Below are positions 9,120 through 20,506 of a DNA stretch of 64,000 bases, in pieces. The notes below the pieces were generated by a model. It did no database searches and was not told the origin of the DNA. It saw only the letters and a list, made by a program, of their open reading frames with translations. Made by a program: the position numbers and the translations under genes. The stretch comes from Bacillus spizizenii TU-B-10 (lineage in GTDB: Bacteria > Bacillota > Bacilli > Bacillales > Bacillaceae), in the NCBI RefSeq assembly GCF_000227465.1, contig NC_016047.1, forward strand, positions 1,317,001 to 1,381,000, written 5' to 3'. Each line of letters starts with the position of its first letter. Position 1 is the stretch's first letter.

Positions 9120-10034
9120 ATGACACATCCAAACACTGTAGCTCCCTCTAATGAGGTAAAGCTAAAAGAAAATATAAGAAAAAAACCAGAAACAATGACT
9201 AGGATCTTTTTTGAGAAGTTCTTCAAAAATAAACTTGCTGTTGTTGGAGGTATCATTTTAACAGTTATTATTTTAATGGCGGTCTTTGCCCCTTTTATTG
9301 CGCCTTATTCGCCTGAGAGCCAATCTCTTCTAAATAAACTGAAGCCGCCAAGCCCTAAAAATCTAATGGGGACAGATAAGTTTGGGCGCGATATATTTAC
9401 AAGGGTTTTATACGGGGCTCGTGTGTCTTTATTGGTCGGTTTTGTTTCAGTAATTGGTGCCATTACTATAGGAACCGTTGTTGGCGCCTTAGCGGGGTAC
9501 TTTAAAGGGATAGTCGATGCTGTATTGATGAGGGCAGTCGATGTAGTCTTATCTATTCCGGATATTTTTCTTCTTATTACCTTGGTGACAATTTTTCAAC
9601 CGGGGATGGATAAATTAATTTTAATCTTTTCTCTGACGGGTTGGACTACAACAGCTAGGCTTGTCAGAAGTGAATTCCTATCTCTAAGATCAAGAGAATT
9701 TGTATTGGCTGCTAAAACAATAGGAACCAAAAATTATAAAATTATTTTTTCGCATATTTTACCGAATTGCATCGGGCCAATTATTGTCTCCGCTACTTTA
9801 AAAGTAGGCAGTGTCATTTTAGCTGAATCAACCTTAAGCTACTTGGGCTTCGGTATCCAGCCTCCGATTGCAAGCTGGGGAAACATGCTTCAGGATGCTC
9901 AAAACTTTACATTAATGATTCAAGCATGGTGGTACCCGTTATTTCCCGGGCTATTCATTTTAATTACCGTTTTATGCTTCAACTTTGTCGGTGATGGTCT
10001 GCGGGATGCATTGGATCCAAAAAATATTAAATAA
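9120..10034 (+). CDS. appC: AppC, oligopeptide ABC transporter permease
   Basis: Second permease subunit (DppC/OppC family), 304 residues. It has an N-terminal cytoplasmic tail of about 40 residues, then the first membrane helix, the family motif [20 protein letters not shown] (about 82-101), and the EAA loop around [15 protein letters not shown]. The end [14 protein letters not shown] is typical. It starts 15 bases after appB behind AAAGGGGGAG and is the last gene before the operon terminator. Confidence 0.95.
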   Translation: MTHPNTVAPSNEVKLKENIRKKPETMTRIFFEKFFKNKLAVVGGIILTVIILMAVFAPFIAPYSPESQSLLNKLKPPSPKNLMGTDKFGRDIFTRVLYGARVSLLVGFVSVIGAITIGTVVGALAGYFKGIVDAVLMRAVDVVLSIPDIFLLITLVTIFQPGMDKLILIFSLTGWTTTARLVRSEFLSLRSREFVLAAKTIGTKNYKIIFSHILPNCIGPIIVSATLKVGSVILAESTLSYLGFGIQPPIASWGNMLQDAQNFTLMIQAWWYPLFPGLFILITVLCFNFVGDGLRDALDPKNIK

Positions 10035-10077
10035 AAATGAAAATAATATCTGGTATAAAATATAACAAAATCATAAG

Positions 10078-10125
10078 AAAAGCAGATCTCTTTTTGTCGG
10101 AAAATATACAAAGAGATCTGCTTTT
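10078..10125 (+). terminator. app operon terminator
   Basis: Long stem AAAGCAGATCTCTTT / AAAGAGATCTGCTTT with an AT-rich loop, ending in a T run; 44 bases after appC. Confidence 0.88.
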
Positions 10126-10239
10126 TGTGATTTTTACATAAACCCAGCGATTCCAGATTTCCTCAATCTCTTTGGAATAATTTCTCTGTCCCTTGCCTAT
10201 ACTGTGGACAACAGTTTTTATAAAAGTGAGGGGTTAGAG

Positions 10240-10992
10240 ATGTTATTTCTTCATGATGTGTGGGTCAATTGGTTTGAAGGGGAAGAAAATGGCTACAATG
10301 TATGCCACTTTCACGAATGGCGCAAGGAAGATACGGTTGAGCTTTTGGATCAGGTGCCGCTGTTAAGGGTGCCGTCGGTACTGTTTCATTACATAGAAAA
10401 CGATTTGTCTGAGCTTCCGAAAGGTTTGCTTGACGACGTACATCAGAAATCGTACATTCGGAAAAATCATGAGCGGACAAAGCTTGAGTATTGTTTTGTT
10501 GTAACAGACGGAATCGGCATTTTGGCTGTCGACACGATCGGCTACACGATCCCTGTCAGAAAAAGCCGTTTGATCCCAAGGCAGGAGCAGCTCGTTTATG
10601 AAATGGTAAAAGATGTAGAGCCTGAAACATATGAATTTGAGCCAAAGAAGCTGGAATCCTCTAAAGAATATCACATTTTATCATTAGCACCAGAGCACGT
10701 CAGAGGGCTGACAAGAAAAGAACGGCAAATCAAGCAGCTGATGTTTATGGCGCTGGACCAATTAAAAGGGCTGAAAAACCGCGCTGAAATCGGCTATTGG
10801 TACACAGAGTGGAACCCGCATATGTATGAACAAATCAAACGGATGAGCTTTGAAGAGATTTGGGACATGCTGTATAACGAAACAATTGAAGGCTGGTCGG
10901 ACAAGCATCTGGCATTTTGCGAAAACCTGATAAAAGGACAGCCTTTTTTCGAAAAGCTGTGGGAAATGGAAAATGAATCAAAGGTAAACTAA
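10240..10992 (+). CDS. yjbA: YjbA, UPF0736 family protein
   Basis: Cytoplasmic protein of 250 residues with no recognised catalytic motif, belonging to a conserved Bacillus family (UPF0736) without known function. Several Trp/Tyr-rich segments such as [14 protein letters not shown] are visible. I start at the ATG at 10240 because GAGGGG lies seven bases upstream; an in-frame ATG at 10204 has no ribosome site. Monocistronic between the app terminator and the shared terminator with trpS. Confidence 0.85.
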   Translation: MLFLHDVWVNWFEGEENGYNVCHFHEWRKEDTVELLDQVPLLRVPSVLFHYIENDLSELPKGLLDDVHQKSYIRKNHERTKLEYCFVVTDGIGILAVDTIGYTIPVRKSRLIPRQEQLVYEMVKDVEPETYEFEPKKLESSKEYHILSLAPEHVRGLTRKERQIKQLMFMALDQLKGLKNRAEIGYWYTEWNPHMYEQIKRMSFEEIWDMLYNETIEGWSDKHLAFCENLIKGQPFFEKLWEMENESKVN

Positions 10993-11022
10993 AAAAACCG
11001 CTCTTTGCAAAGAGCGGTTTTT
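10991..11022. terminator. Bidirectional terminator between yjbA and trpS
   Basis: Perfect palindrome AAAAAACCGCTCTTT / AAAGAGCGGTTTTTT, with A run before and T run after, so it can end transcription from both convergent genes. Confidence 0.9.
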
Positions 11023-11025
11023 TGA

Positions 11026-12300
<1,275 letters not shown>

Positions 12301-12306
12301 TGCTTC

Positions 12307-12335
12307 ATTATAAATCAATTATAACCAATTGTCAT
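12307..12335 (-). promoter_or_regulatory. trpS promoter
   Basis: Minus strand ATGACA (12335-12330), 17-bp spacer, perfect TATAAT (12312-12307), placing the start point near 12300 at the head of the T-box leader. Confidence 0.75.
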
Positions 12336-12571
12336 CATGAAAAAACATTCTTTTTTCCAGTAACATTGTAAAGATATAAATACCACTGGTGCTGTAAAAC
12401 CCCTAAATGATAACTGCTATCAGCGTGAAAACAGCTAGATATTATATGTAAAAAGCAATATGGATAGAAAACTTATCAAATAGTTTTTAATCAATTTATG
12501 CTTTAAATGGTAGAAGGATATTATGTTCGTGGAAGAAAAACTAACGAAGTTCAAATATTTTAAATTGATAA

Positions 12572-12607
12572 AATAATATTGCAATAAATTATTTGTTTCA
12601 TTATAAT
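12572..12607 (+). promoter_or_regulatory. opp operon promoter with ScoC-like site
   Basis: TTGCAA (12579-12584), 17-bp spacer, TATAAT (12602-12607) is a strong sigma-A promoter about 155 bases before oppA. AATAATATT (12572-12580), a match to the ScoC consensus RATANTATY, overlaps the -35 box by two bases. ScoC repression of opp is known in B. subtilis. The rest of the 12340-12761 gap is AT-rich and shows no gene; the leader from about 12614 to oppA holds no clear structure. Confidence 0.65.
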
Positions 12608-12761
12608 GAACTTGTTCACTCTATTGTTACAGCTTTTTTACAAAAATAATCAGAAAAGACGGAACAGAATAAAAGTTATGGAAACTCAGGTTCATTTGTC
12701 TGATATTTCTGAGGATTTAGCCGTAAGGAGCTGAAAAATTATTATTAGGGGGTTTGCGATA

Positions 12762-14399
12762 ATGAAAAAGCGTTGGTCGATTGTCACGTTGATGCTCATT
12801 TTCACTCTCGTGCTGAGCGCATGCGGCTTTGGCGGCAGCGGATCAAACGGTGAAGGGAAAAAGGACAGTAAAGGAAAGACGACACTTAACATTAATATTA
12901 AAACTGAGCCGTTCTCCTTACATCCAGGATTGGCAAATGATTCAGTTTCAGGCGGTGTCATCCGTCAGACTTTTGAAGGATTGACACGTATCAATGCAGA
13001 TGGTGAGCCTGAAGAAGGCATGGCTTCTAAAATTGAAACGAGCAAAGATGGAAAGACATATACATTTACAATTCGTGATGGTGTGAAATGGTCTAATGGT
13101 GACCCTGTAACAGCACAAGATTTTGAATATGCTTGGAAATGGGCACTTGATCCTAATAACGAATCACAATACGCTTACCAGCTTTACTACATAAAAGGTG
13201 CTGAAGCGGCGAATACCGGCAAAGGCAGCCTTGATGATGTGGCAGTAAAAGCTGTAAATGACAAAACGCTAAAGGTTGAATTAAATAACCCGACTCCATA
13301 TTTCACTGAATTAACAGCGTTCTATACGTATATGCCGATCAACAAGAAAATTGCAGAGAAAAATAAAAAATGGAACACAAATGCCGGAGATGATTATGTA
13401 TCGAACGGACCGTTCAAAATGACGGCATGGAAACACAGCGGTTCTATCACTCTTGAAAAAAATGATCAGTATTGGGATAAAGACAAAGTCAAACTGAAGA
13501 AAATCAGTATGGTTATGATCAACAATAACAATACTGAACTGAAAAAATTCCAAGCTGGCGAACTTGATTGGGCCGGTTTGCCGCTCGGACAGCTTCCGAC
13601 AGAATCTCTTCCTACCCTGAAAAAAGACGGTTCTTTACATGTTGAGCCGATGGCAGGTGTCTATTGGTACAAATTCAACACTGAAGCTAAGCCGTTAGAC
13701 AATGTAAATATCCGTAAAGCATTATCTTATGCGATTGATCGTCAATCGATTGTTAAAAACATTACGCAAGGTGAACAAATCCCGGCAATGGCTGCGGTGC
13801 CACCGACAATGAAGGGATTTGAGGATAACAAAGAAGGCTACTTCAAAGACAACGATGTCAAAACGGCAAAAGAATATCTTGAAAAAGGCCTGAAAGAAAT
13901 GGGCTTAAGCAAGGCATCTGACCTTCCGAAAATCAAATTGTCTTATAACACTGATGATGCACATGCGAAAATCGCTCAAGCCGTGCAAGAAATGTGGAAG
14001 AAAAATTTAGGCGTGAATGTTGAGCTTGATAACTCAGAATGGAATGTATATATTGATAAGCTTCACAGCCAAGATTATCAAATCGGCCGTATGGGTTGGC
14101 TTGGCGACTTTAACGATCCTATTAACTTCCTCGAGTTGTTCCGTGACAAAAACGGAGGTAATAACGATACTGGCTGGGAAAATCCAGAATTCAAAAAGCT
14201 TCTGAATCAGTCACAAACTGAAACTGATCCAACAAAACGTGCAGAGCTGCTGAAAAAAGCAGAAGGTATTTTCATTGATGAAATGCCTGTAGCGCCAGTT
14301 TATTTTTATACGATTCCTTGGGTGCAAGACGAAAATCTGAAAGGAACCATCATTACTGGAACCGGAGAAATTTATTTCAGAAACTCGTACTTTCAATAA
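12762..14399 (+). CDS. oppA: OppA, oligopeptide-binding lipoprotein
   Basis: Peptide-binding lipoprotein (SBP family 5, 545 residues) of the Opp importer, which in B. subtilis takes up Phr signalling peptides and nutrient peptides and is needed for competence and sporulation (also called Spo0KA). The signal MKKRWSIVTL leads through a hydrophobic core to lipobox LSAC with Cys at about residue 20, then a Gly/Ser linker. The mature part shows family segments such as KWSNGDPVTAQDFEYAWKWA. RBS AGGGGG. First gene of oppABCDF. Confidence 0.97.
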   Translation: MKKRWSIVTLMLIFTLVLSACGFGGSGSNGEGKKDSKGKTTLNINIKTEPFSLHPGLANDSVSGGVIRQTFEGLTRINADGEPEEGMASKIETSKDGKTYTFTIRDGVKWSNGDPVTAQDFEYAWKWALDPNNESQYAYQLYYIKGAEAANTGKGSLDDVAVKAVNDKTLKVELNNPTPYFTELTAFYTYMPINKKIAEKNKKWNTNAGDDYVSNGPFKMTAWKHSGSITLEKNDQYWDKDKVKLKKISMVMINNNNTELKKFQAGELDWAGLPLGQLPTESLPTLKKDGSLHVEPMAGVYWYKFNTEAKPLDNVNIRKALSYAIDRQSIVKNITQGEQIPAMAAVPPTMKGFEDNKEGYFKDNDVKTAKEYLEKGLKEMGLSKASDLPKIKLSYNTDDAHAKIAQAVQEMWKKNLGVNVELDNSEWNVYIDKLHSQDYQIGRMGWLGDFNDPINFLELFRDKNGGNNDTGWENPEFKKLLNQSQTETDPTKRAELLKKAEGIFIDEMPVAPVYFYTIPWVQDENLKGTIITGTGEIYFRNSYFQ

Positions 14400-14425
14400 G
14401 TCTTATTTGTGAAAACAAAAACCTC

Positions 14426-14458
14426 AAGGTATATGGGGACCTATTTCCCATATACCTT
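14426..14458 (+). other. oppA-oppB intercistronic hairpin
   Basis: Perfect 12-bp inverted repeat AAGGTATATGGG / CCCATATACCTT with a nine-base loop, lacking a long T run. It probably reduces read-through or protects the oppA mRNA 3' end, so that the binding protein outnumbers the membrane subunits. Confidence 0.75.
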
Positions 14459-14506
14459 TCTTACTGAAAGAGTATAAAAATGTAAAAATCATGGAGGTGT
14501 TCCCCC

Positions 14507-15442
14507 TTGCTAAAATATATCGGAAGACGCTTAGTCTATATGATTATCACATTATTTGTGATTGTAACTGTGACATTCTTCTTAATGCAGGCAGCACCGG
14601 GTGGGCCATTTTCAGGTGAGAAAAAGCTTCCGCCTGAAATCGAAGCAAACTTAAATGCGCATTACGGCTTGGACAAGCCGCTGTTTGTACAATACGTCAG
14701 TTATTTGAAATCAGTTGCAATGTGGGATTTCGGACCGTCATTTAAATATAAAGGTCAGAGTGTTAACGACCTAATCAGTTCAGGTTTCCCCGTTTCATTC
14801 ACTCTTGGAGCAGAAGCTATTCTCCTCGCTTTAGCGTTAGGTGTATTGTTTGGGGTCATAGCAGCCCTTTACCATAATAAGTGGCAGGATTATACCGTCG
14901 CGATTTTAACGATATTTGGCATTTCAGTTCCGAGCTTTATCATGGCGGCTGTTCTGCAATATGTGTTCTCCATGAAGCTTGATCTGTTTCCTGTCGCGGG
15001 TTGGGAGTCCTGGGCATACACCTTTTTGCCTTCAATCGCACTTGCTTCCATGCCGATGGCGTTTATTGCCAGACTTTCTCGTTCAAGCATGATCGAAGTG
15101 TTAAACAGTGATTATATTCGCACAGCGAAAGCAAAAGGGCTGTCCCGTCCAGCAGTTACAGTGCGGCACGCCATTCGAAACGCGCTTTTGCCAGTCGTTA
15201 CATACATGGGCCCGATGGCAGCGCAGGTCTTAACGGGAAGCTTTATTATTGAGTCCATCTTTGGTATCCCGGGGCTTGGTGCACACTTTGTAAACAGTAT
15301 TACAAACCGTGATTATACAGTCATTATGGGTGTAACGGTGTTCTTCAGTGTCATCTTGCTATTGTGTGTATTAATCGTAGACGTGTTATATGGCATTATT
15401 GATCCAAGAATCAAGCTTTCAAAAGCAAAGAAAGGAGCCTAG
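14507..15442 (+). CDS. oppB: OppB, oligopeptide ABC transporter permease
   Basis: Inner-membrane permease (DppB/OppB family), 311 residues with about six hydrophobic segments, first at about 9-30. The EAA loop is at [16 protein letters not shown]. The start is TTG at 14507, eight bases after a clear GGAGGTG; no better start exists. Works with OppC as the channel, driven by OppD and OppF. Confidence 0.96.
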   Translation: MLKYIGRRLVYMIITLFVIVTVTFFLMQAAPGGPFSGEKKLPPEIEANLNAHYGLDKPLFVQYVSYLKSVAMWDFGPSFKYKGQSVNDLISSGFPVSFTLGAEAILLALALGVLFGVIAALYHNKWQDYTVAILTIFGISVPSFIMAAVLQYVFSMKLDLFPVAGWESWAYTFLPSIALASMPMAFIARLSRSSMIEVLNSDYIRTAKAKGLSRPAVTVRHAIRNALLPVVTYMGPMAAQVLTGSFIIESIFGIPGLGAHFVNSITNRDYTVIMGVTVFFSVILLLCVLIVDVLYGIIDPRIKLSKAKKGA

Positions 15443-15445
15443 GCC

Positions 15446-16363
15446 ATGCAAAACATTCCAAAAAACCTGTTTGAACCAGCCGCAGCGAATGCCGGCGATG
15501 CAGAAAAAATAAGTAAAAAGAGCCTTTCCCTCTGGAAAGATGCGATGCTTCGCTTCCGCAGCAATAAGCTTGCAATGGTCGGGCTTATCATTATTGTACT
15601 CATTATCCTTATGGCAATTTTTGCGCCAATGTTCTCAAGATACGATTATTCAACTACTAATCTCTTAAATGCGGATAAGCCGCCTTCAAAAGATCACTGG
15701 TTCGGAACAGATGATCTTGGACGGGATATTTTCGTCCGTACTTGGGTAGGTGCGCGAATCTCAATCTTTATCGGTGTTGCAGCCGCTGTTCTTGATTTGC
15801 TGATCGGTGTGATTTGGGGAAGCATTTCAGGCTTCCGCGGAGGCAGAACGGATGAAATTATGATGCGTATCGCTGATATCCTTTGGGCAGTTCCTTCATT
15901 ATTAATGGTCATCTTACTGATGGTTGTGCTTCCGAAAGGGCTATTTACGATTATTATTGCCATGACAATTACGGGCTGGATTAATATGGCCAGAATCGTG
16001 CGTGGACAAGTGCTGCAGCTGAAGAATCAGGAGTATGTGCTTGCTTCACAGACACTTGGTGCAAAAACATCCCGTCTGCTGTTTAAACATATCGTGCCAA
16101 ACGCAATGGGTTCCATTTTGGTCACGATGACATTGACAGTTCCGACTGCGATTTTCACAGAAGCCTTTTTAAGCTATTTGGGACTTGGTGTTCCGGCTCC
16201 GCTGGCAAGCTGGGGAACGATGGCTTCTGACGGATTGCCTGCATTGACCTATTATCCGTGGCGTCTATTCTTCCCTGCCGGTTTCATCTGCATTACGATG
16301 TTTGGCTTTAACGTTGTCGGCGACGGATTAAGAGACGCATTGGATCCTAAGTTACGTAAATAA
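15446..16363 (+). CDS. oppC: OppC, oligopeptide ABC transporter permease
   Basis: Second permease (305 residues). A cytoplasmic tail of about 45 residues precedes the first helix; then comes WFGTDDLGRDIFVRTWVGAR, the family hallmark, and the EAA loop YVLASQTLGAKTSRLL. The C-terminus [14 protein letters not shown] matches AppC closely, showing the two systems are paralogous. AAAGGAG ribosome site; three bases separate it from oppB. Confidence 0.96.
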   Translation: MQNIPKNLFEPAAANAGDAEKISKKSLSLWKDAMLRFRSNKLAMVGLIIIVLIILMAIFAPMFSRYDYSTTNLLNADKPPSKDHWFGTDDLGRDIFVRTWVGARISIFIGVAAAVLDLLIGVIWGSISGFRGGRTDEIMMRIADILWAVPSLLMVILLMVVLPKGLFTIIIAMTITGWINMARIVRGQVLQLKNQEYVLASQTLGAKTSRLLFKHIVPNAMGSILVTMTLTVPTAIFTEAFLSYLGLGVPAPLASWGTMASDGLPALTYYPWRLFFPAGFICITMFGFNVVGDGLRDALDPKLRK

Positions 16364-16376
16364 GGGAGTGATACGG

Positions 16377-17444
16377 GTGACACGCCTATTAGAAGTAAAA
16401 GATTTAGCGATTTCATTTAAAACATATGGCGGAGAAGTTCAGGCGATCCGCGGAGTGAATTTCCATCTGGATAAAGGAGAAACGCTGGCCATTGTCGGAG
16501 AATCAGGTTCCGGAAAAAGTGTGACCTCTCAAGCGATCATGAAGCTGATTCCAATGCCTCCGGGTTATTTCAAACGAGGTGAGATCTTGTTTGAAGGAAA
16601 GGATCTGGTGCCGCTGTCCGAAAAAGAGATGCAAAATGTCCGGGGAAAAGAGATCGGGATGATATTCCAGGATCCGATGACCTCTTTAAATCCGACGATG
16701 AAGGTCGGCAAACAAATTACGGAAGTGCTTTTTAAACACGAGAAAATTTCAAAGGAAGCGGCTAAAAAACGCGCGGTTGAACTGTTGGAATTAGTCGGTA
16801 TCCCGATGCCGGAAAAGCGGGTTAACCAATTTCCGCACGAATTTTCAGGCGGGATGAGGCAGCGGGTTGTCATCGCCATGGCGCTTGCGGCGAATCCGAA
16901 GCTTCTGATCGCCGATGAGCCGACCACTGCTCTTGATGTAACGATTCAAGCGCAAATTCTGGAATTGATGAAGGATTTACAAAAGAAAATTGACACGTCC
17001 ATCATCTTTATCACACACGATCTGGGTGTTGTGGCTAACGTTGCTGACCGGGTCGCTGTCATGTACGCGGGACAGATTGTAGAAACCGGTACGGTAGACG
17101 AGATTTTCTACGATCCGAGACATCCGTATACGTGGGGGCTTCTTGCATCCATGCCGACACTGGAAAGTTCAGGAGAAGAACAGCTGACTGCAATTCCAGG
17201 CACGCCGCCTGATTTGACAAACCCGCCAAAAGGAGATGCTTTTGCGCTGCGGAGCTCTTACGCGATGAAAATCGATTTTGAACAGGAGCCGCCAATGTTT
17301 AAGGTGTCTGATACTCATTATGTAAAATCGTGGCTGCTTCATCCGGACGCGCCAAAGGTAGAGCCGCCTGAAGCGGTAAAAGCGAAAATGCGTAAACTGG
17401 CAAATACCTATGAAAAACCTGTCTTAGTGAGAGAAGGTGAATGA
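16377..17444 (+). CDS. oppD: OppD, oligopeptide ABC transporter ATP-binding protein
   Basis: ATPase of the Opp importer with Walker A GESGSGKS, Q-loop MIFQDPMTSLNP, signature FSGGMRQRV, Walker B LLIADEP and H-loop THDLGVV. I choose the GTG at 16377 (355 residues) because GGGAGTG ends six bases upstream. The GTG at 16368 would extend it by three residues to 358, the length I recall for strain 168, but it sits inside that ribosome site. Unlike AppD it lacks the C-terminal cysteine cluster. Confidence 0.93.
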   Translation: MTRLLEVKDLAISFKTYGGEVQAIRGVNFHLDKGETLAIVGESGSGKSVTSQAIMKLIPMPPGYFKRGEILFEGKDLVPLSEKEMQNVRGKEIGMIFQDPMTSLNPTMKVGKQITEVLFKHEKISKEAAKKRAVELLELVGIPMPEKRVNQFPHEFSGGMRQRVVIAMALAANPKLLIADEPTTALDVTIQAQILELMKDLQKKIDTSIIFITHDLGVVANVADRVAVMYAGQIVETGTVDEIFYDPRHPYTWGLLASMPTLESSGEEQLTAIPGTPPDLTNPPKGDAFALRSSYAMKIDFEQEPPMFKVSDTHYVKSWLLHPDAPKVEPPEAVKAKMRKLANTYEKPVLVREGE

Positions 17445-17445
17445 A

Positions 17446-18363
17446 TTGAGTGAGAAACTATTAGAAATCAAACATTTAAAACAGCACTTTGTCACGCCAA
17501 AAGGAACGGTTAAGGCTGTAGACGATTTATCATTTGATATCTATAAAGGTGAAACATTAGGGCTGGTTGGTGAATCTGGCTGCGGTAAATCGACAACAGG
17601 CCGAAGCATTATTCGGCTATATGAAGCGACCGATGGTGAGGTGCTGTTCAACGGCGAAAATGTGCACGGGAAAAAATCGCGGAAAAAGCTGCTGGAATTC
17701 AACCGCAAAATGCAGATGATTTTCCAAGATCCATATGCATCCCTGAATCCGAGAATGACAGTTGCTGATATTATTGCTGAAGGCCTCGATATTCATAAGC
17801 TGGCGAAAACGAAAAAAGAGCGGATGCAGCGGGTCCACGAGCTCTTGGAAACAGTCGGTTTAAACAAGGAACACGCGAACCGCTATCCGCATGAATTTTC
17901 CGGCGGCCAGCGCCAAAGAATCGGGATTGCCAGAGCTCTCGCTGTAGATCCGGAATTCATTATCGCAGATGAGCCAATTTCCGCTTTGGATGTATCCATT
18001 CAAGCACAGGTCGTGAATTTAATGAAAGAACTGCAAAAAGAAAAAGGGCTCACATACCTGTTTATTGCCCACGATTTATCGATGGTCAAATACATCAGCG
18101 ACCGCATTGGAGTCATGTATTTCGGGAAGCTGGTTGAGCTTGCGCCGGCAGATGAGCTTTATGAAAATCCGCTTCACCCGTATACAAAATCATTGCTTTC
18201 AGCGATTCCGCTTCCTGATCCGGACTATGAGAGAAATCGCGTCCGCCAGAAATACGATCCGTCCGTCCATCAATTAAAAGATGGGGAAACGATGGAATTC
18301 CGTGAAGTCAAACCGGGACATTTTGTGATGTGCACGGAGGCAGAATTTAAAGCTTATTCATGA
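17446..18363 (+). CDS. oppF: OppF, oligopeptide ABC transporter ATP-binding protein
   Basis: Second ATPase of Opp, 305 residues, with Walker A GESGCGKST, signature FSGGQRQRIG, Walker B IIADEP and H-loop AHDLSMVKY. The start is TTG at 17446 behind GAGAAGGTG, one base after the oppD stop; the GTG at 17437 is within that ribosome site. Last gene of the operon, ending at a strong terminator. Confidence 0.94.
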   Translation: MSEKLLEIKHLKQHFVTPKGTVKAVDDLSFDIYKGETLGLVGESGCGKSTTGRSIIRLYEATDGEVLFNGENVHGKKSRKKLLEFNRKMQMIFQDPYASLNPRMTVADIIAEGLDIHKLAKTKKERMQRVHELLETVGLNKEHANRYPHEFSGGQRQRIGIARALAVDPEFIIADEPISALDVSIQAQVVNLMKELQKEKGLTYLFIAHDLSMVKYISDRIGVMYFGKLVELAPADELYENPLHPYTKSLLSAIPLPDPDYERNRVRQKYDPSVHQLKDGETMEFREVKPGHFVMCTEAEFKAYS

Positions 18364-18367
18364 ATCA

Positions 18368-18405
18368 AAAATCCTTCAAGAGATTACTCTTGAAGGATTT
18401 TTTTT
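18368..18405 (+). terminator. opp operon terminator
   Basis: Stem AAATCCTTCAAGAG / CTCTTGAAGGATTT with a five-base loop and a run of eight T directly after oppF. Confidence 0.9.
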
Positions 18406-18463
18406 AATCATAGAAAGTGAGAGTGATAACATTTACAATTAGAGGAAAAAGCGGAGGCGAAAT

Positions 18464-19681
18464 ACGATTCAATTTCTGCATAACAAAAATGTTTTTGCGC
18501 TATTACTGTCTCAATCTCTTTAATCTTTAGCAGGAGTCCTTGTCACAATCGTATTAATGGTCAGGGTCTATCAAATGACCGACTCCGTCTTTTTGGCGGG
18601 TCTTGTTTTATCGTTCATGTCGTTTGCGAGTATAGCGGCAAGCTTTTGCATCTCCCCAGTGCTTCGCAATCTCGGTTTTAAAAAGGTGCTTGCGGGTGCA
18701 AATCTGCTGAGAGCGGTCTTTACAATACTGATGGCTTTTAGCATCAGTCATCACGAACAGGTTTTCTTTTGGATAACGCTGCTATTTGTCTTCTGTTTTT
18801 CCTTCGCGGGCGCCTTTTTTCAGCCGGCAAGATTCGCGCTGCTGCCGATTATTGTTCCAAAAGAGCAATATGTAAAAGCGAACGGTGTGATCTCCCTCTC
18901 GAATCAATTGTTTTTAACAGCAGGCTGGGGCCTTGGCGGCCTTCTGACGTATGCCGTACCTTTTGAACTCGTTGTCGGTGCAGCCATTTGCTTGTTTGTT
19001 CTTTCGGGAGCTTCCCTCAATGTGCTTCATATAAATGAAAAAACGACTGATGGAACAGCTGAAAAAGCATCTGTCAAAAGTATATGGAAGGATTTAATGA
19101 TGATCCCTATTGTAAGAGACATTACTCTAATGGACATGTTAGAAGCTTTGGCGGGTTCTGTTTGGTCGTCTGCTATTCTTCTTGCATTTACTGCGGCTGT
19201 TTTGCATGAAACAGAAGTGTGGTGGGGGATGTTTAACGCTTCTTATTTTATAGGTGCCATTGTCGGCAGTGTGATTGCCATTCGTTTTTCTGCTTTTTTT
19301 GAGCGGAACATGGGCTACGTTATTATTTTCTGCTCGCTTGTGATGGCGGCGCTGACCCTTCTGTTCTCATTTTCTCCAATCCCGTTTTTATGCGCTCTGG
19401 CTTGTGCTGCAATGGGACCTTTTTATCAGGTGCGTGATATTTGCCAGGAAACCATGCTGCAAGAGGTCATTCCCAAGCAGAAGCGTATCGGGATCATGGC
19501 TGCCAAAAATGCGATTTTGACTCCTTGGTCAGGCGTCACCTACTCCATTATGGGGCTCGTGGCTGATGCTGCTGGTGCGAAAACAGCTTTTATCGCGGCA
19601 GCTGCATTATATATCATGGCGTTTTTTATTGCACTGGCGCAGACCCGCCTGCTTCATTACAAGCAGGAAAGCCAAGCTTAA
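18464..19681 (+). pseudogene. yjbB: yjbB, MFS transporter with lost start and N-terminal stop
   Basis: The long open frame begins at 18557 (374 codons; multiple hydrophobic helices, MFS-like, ends LLHYKQESQA). The same frame continues upstream as IQFLHNKNVFALLLSQSL, then TAA at 18521-18523, then SLAGVLVTIVLM. The first membrane helix is thus split by a stop. At the expected start, 7 bases after GCGGAGG, stands ACG (18464) instead of ATG. The ATG at 18557 has no ribosome site (nearest GGAG about 20 bases away). I infer an inactive or poorly expressed gene; in strain 168 YjbB is an uncharacterised MFS-type exporter. Confidence 0.75.
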
Positions 19682-19747
19682 TGAAAGCTTTTTACATACA
19701 CTTCAAAATGAACGGAGCATCTGACTCTGTTTTTTGCTGAAAAAAAA

Positions 19748-19816
19748 TGAAACCATGGCGGAAGTTTGTACGTCTTTATAGATGTAACGCTGTTTAAACA
19801 ATATGAAATGGGGTAT
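19748..19816 (+). promoter_or_regulatory. yjbC-spx stress promoters (sigma-W-type and sigma-B-type)
   Basis: TGAAAC (19748-19753), 17-bp spacer, CGTC (19771-19774) resembles ECF sigma-W/M/X promoters. GTTTAA (19792-19797), 13-bp spacer, GGGTAT (19811-19816) is an excellent match to the sigma-B consensus. The yjbC-spx operon of B. subtilis is known to be driven by several stress sigma factors, which fits. Confidence 0.75.
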
Positions 19817-19858
19817 ATCTAAAAGTATGAAGACAATGAACTCATAAGGAGCAAATCA

Positions 19859-20437
19859 ATGAACTGGTATGAAAAGCTTAGCGAGTACTTTCCAATTGAA
19901 GAAATGAAATCAAAAGCGCATATGGAAGCTCTTCTGAAAGAGCGGAGCGATATTTATCATAAAGATGAAGGCAAACATCATATCTTAATGTTTGCGGAAT
20001 TCGATTCTTTTATCTTCGTTGATTATCTGTATGTGTCTAAGGATGCAAGAGGGCAGGGGCTTGGCGGCAAATTGATCGCGAAGCTGAAAAAGAAAAATAA
20101 GCCGATATTGCTCGAGGTGGAGCCTGTGGATGAAGATGATACTGATACAGAAAAACGCCTGAGGTTTTATCAAAGAGAGCATTTCAAACATGCTCAGTCA
20201 ATTGGGTACCGGCGCCGGTCATTGGCTACGAATGAAGTAAATAAGATGGAGATTCTGTACTGGTCACCGAAAACAGAATCAGAAGAAGAAATTCTTGAAG
20301 CCATGAAACAGACATATGAAAACATTCATACTTATAAAGATGAGAAATGGTACGGGGAATCGTACGAAAAAACAGATGAGGTCTTGAAACTCATTGATGA
20401 AGAAAAACAAAAAAATATTTTCGATCAGTTAAGCTAA
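19859..20437 (+). CDS. yjbC: YjbC, GNAT-type N-acetyltransferase
   Basis: 192 residues with a GNAT core: the DARGQGLGGKLIAKL segment (about 61-75) is the acetyl-CoA pyrophosphate-binding motif, followed by ILLEVEPVDE. An acidic C-terminal tail of about 70 residues is an extra. Substrate unknown. It is the first gene of the stress-induced yjbC-spx operon; the AAGGAG ribosome site fixes the ATG. 180 bases to spx, which contain a further spx promoter. Confidence 0.88.
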   Translation: MNWYEKLSEYFPIEEMKSKAHMEALLKERSDIYHKDEGKHHILMFAEFDSFIFVDYLYVSKDARGQGLGGKLIAKLKKKNKPILLEVEPVDEDDTDTEKRLRFYQREHFKHAQSIGYRRRSLATNEVNKMEILYWSPKTESEEEILEAMKQTYENIHTYKDEKWYGESYEKTDEVLKLIDEEKQKNIFDQLS

Positions 20438-20506
20438 TTGAGAATTAGAACATATCATTAAAATTAAAAATTTGCCGGATTGACACATTTTTTTCTTAGG
20501 ATACTG

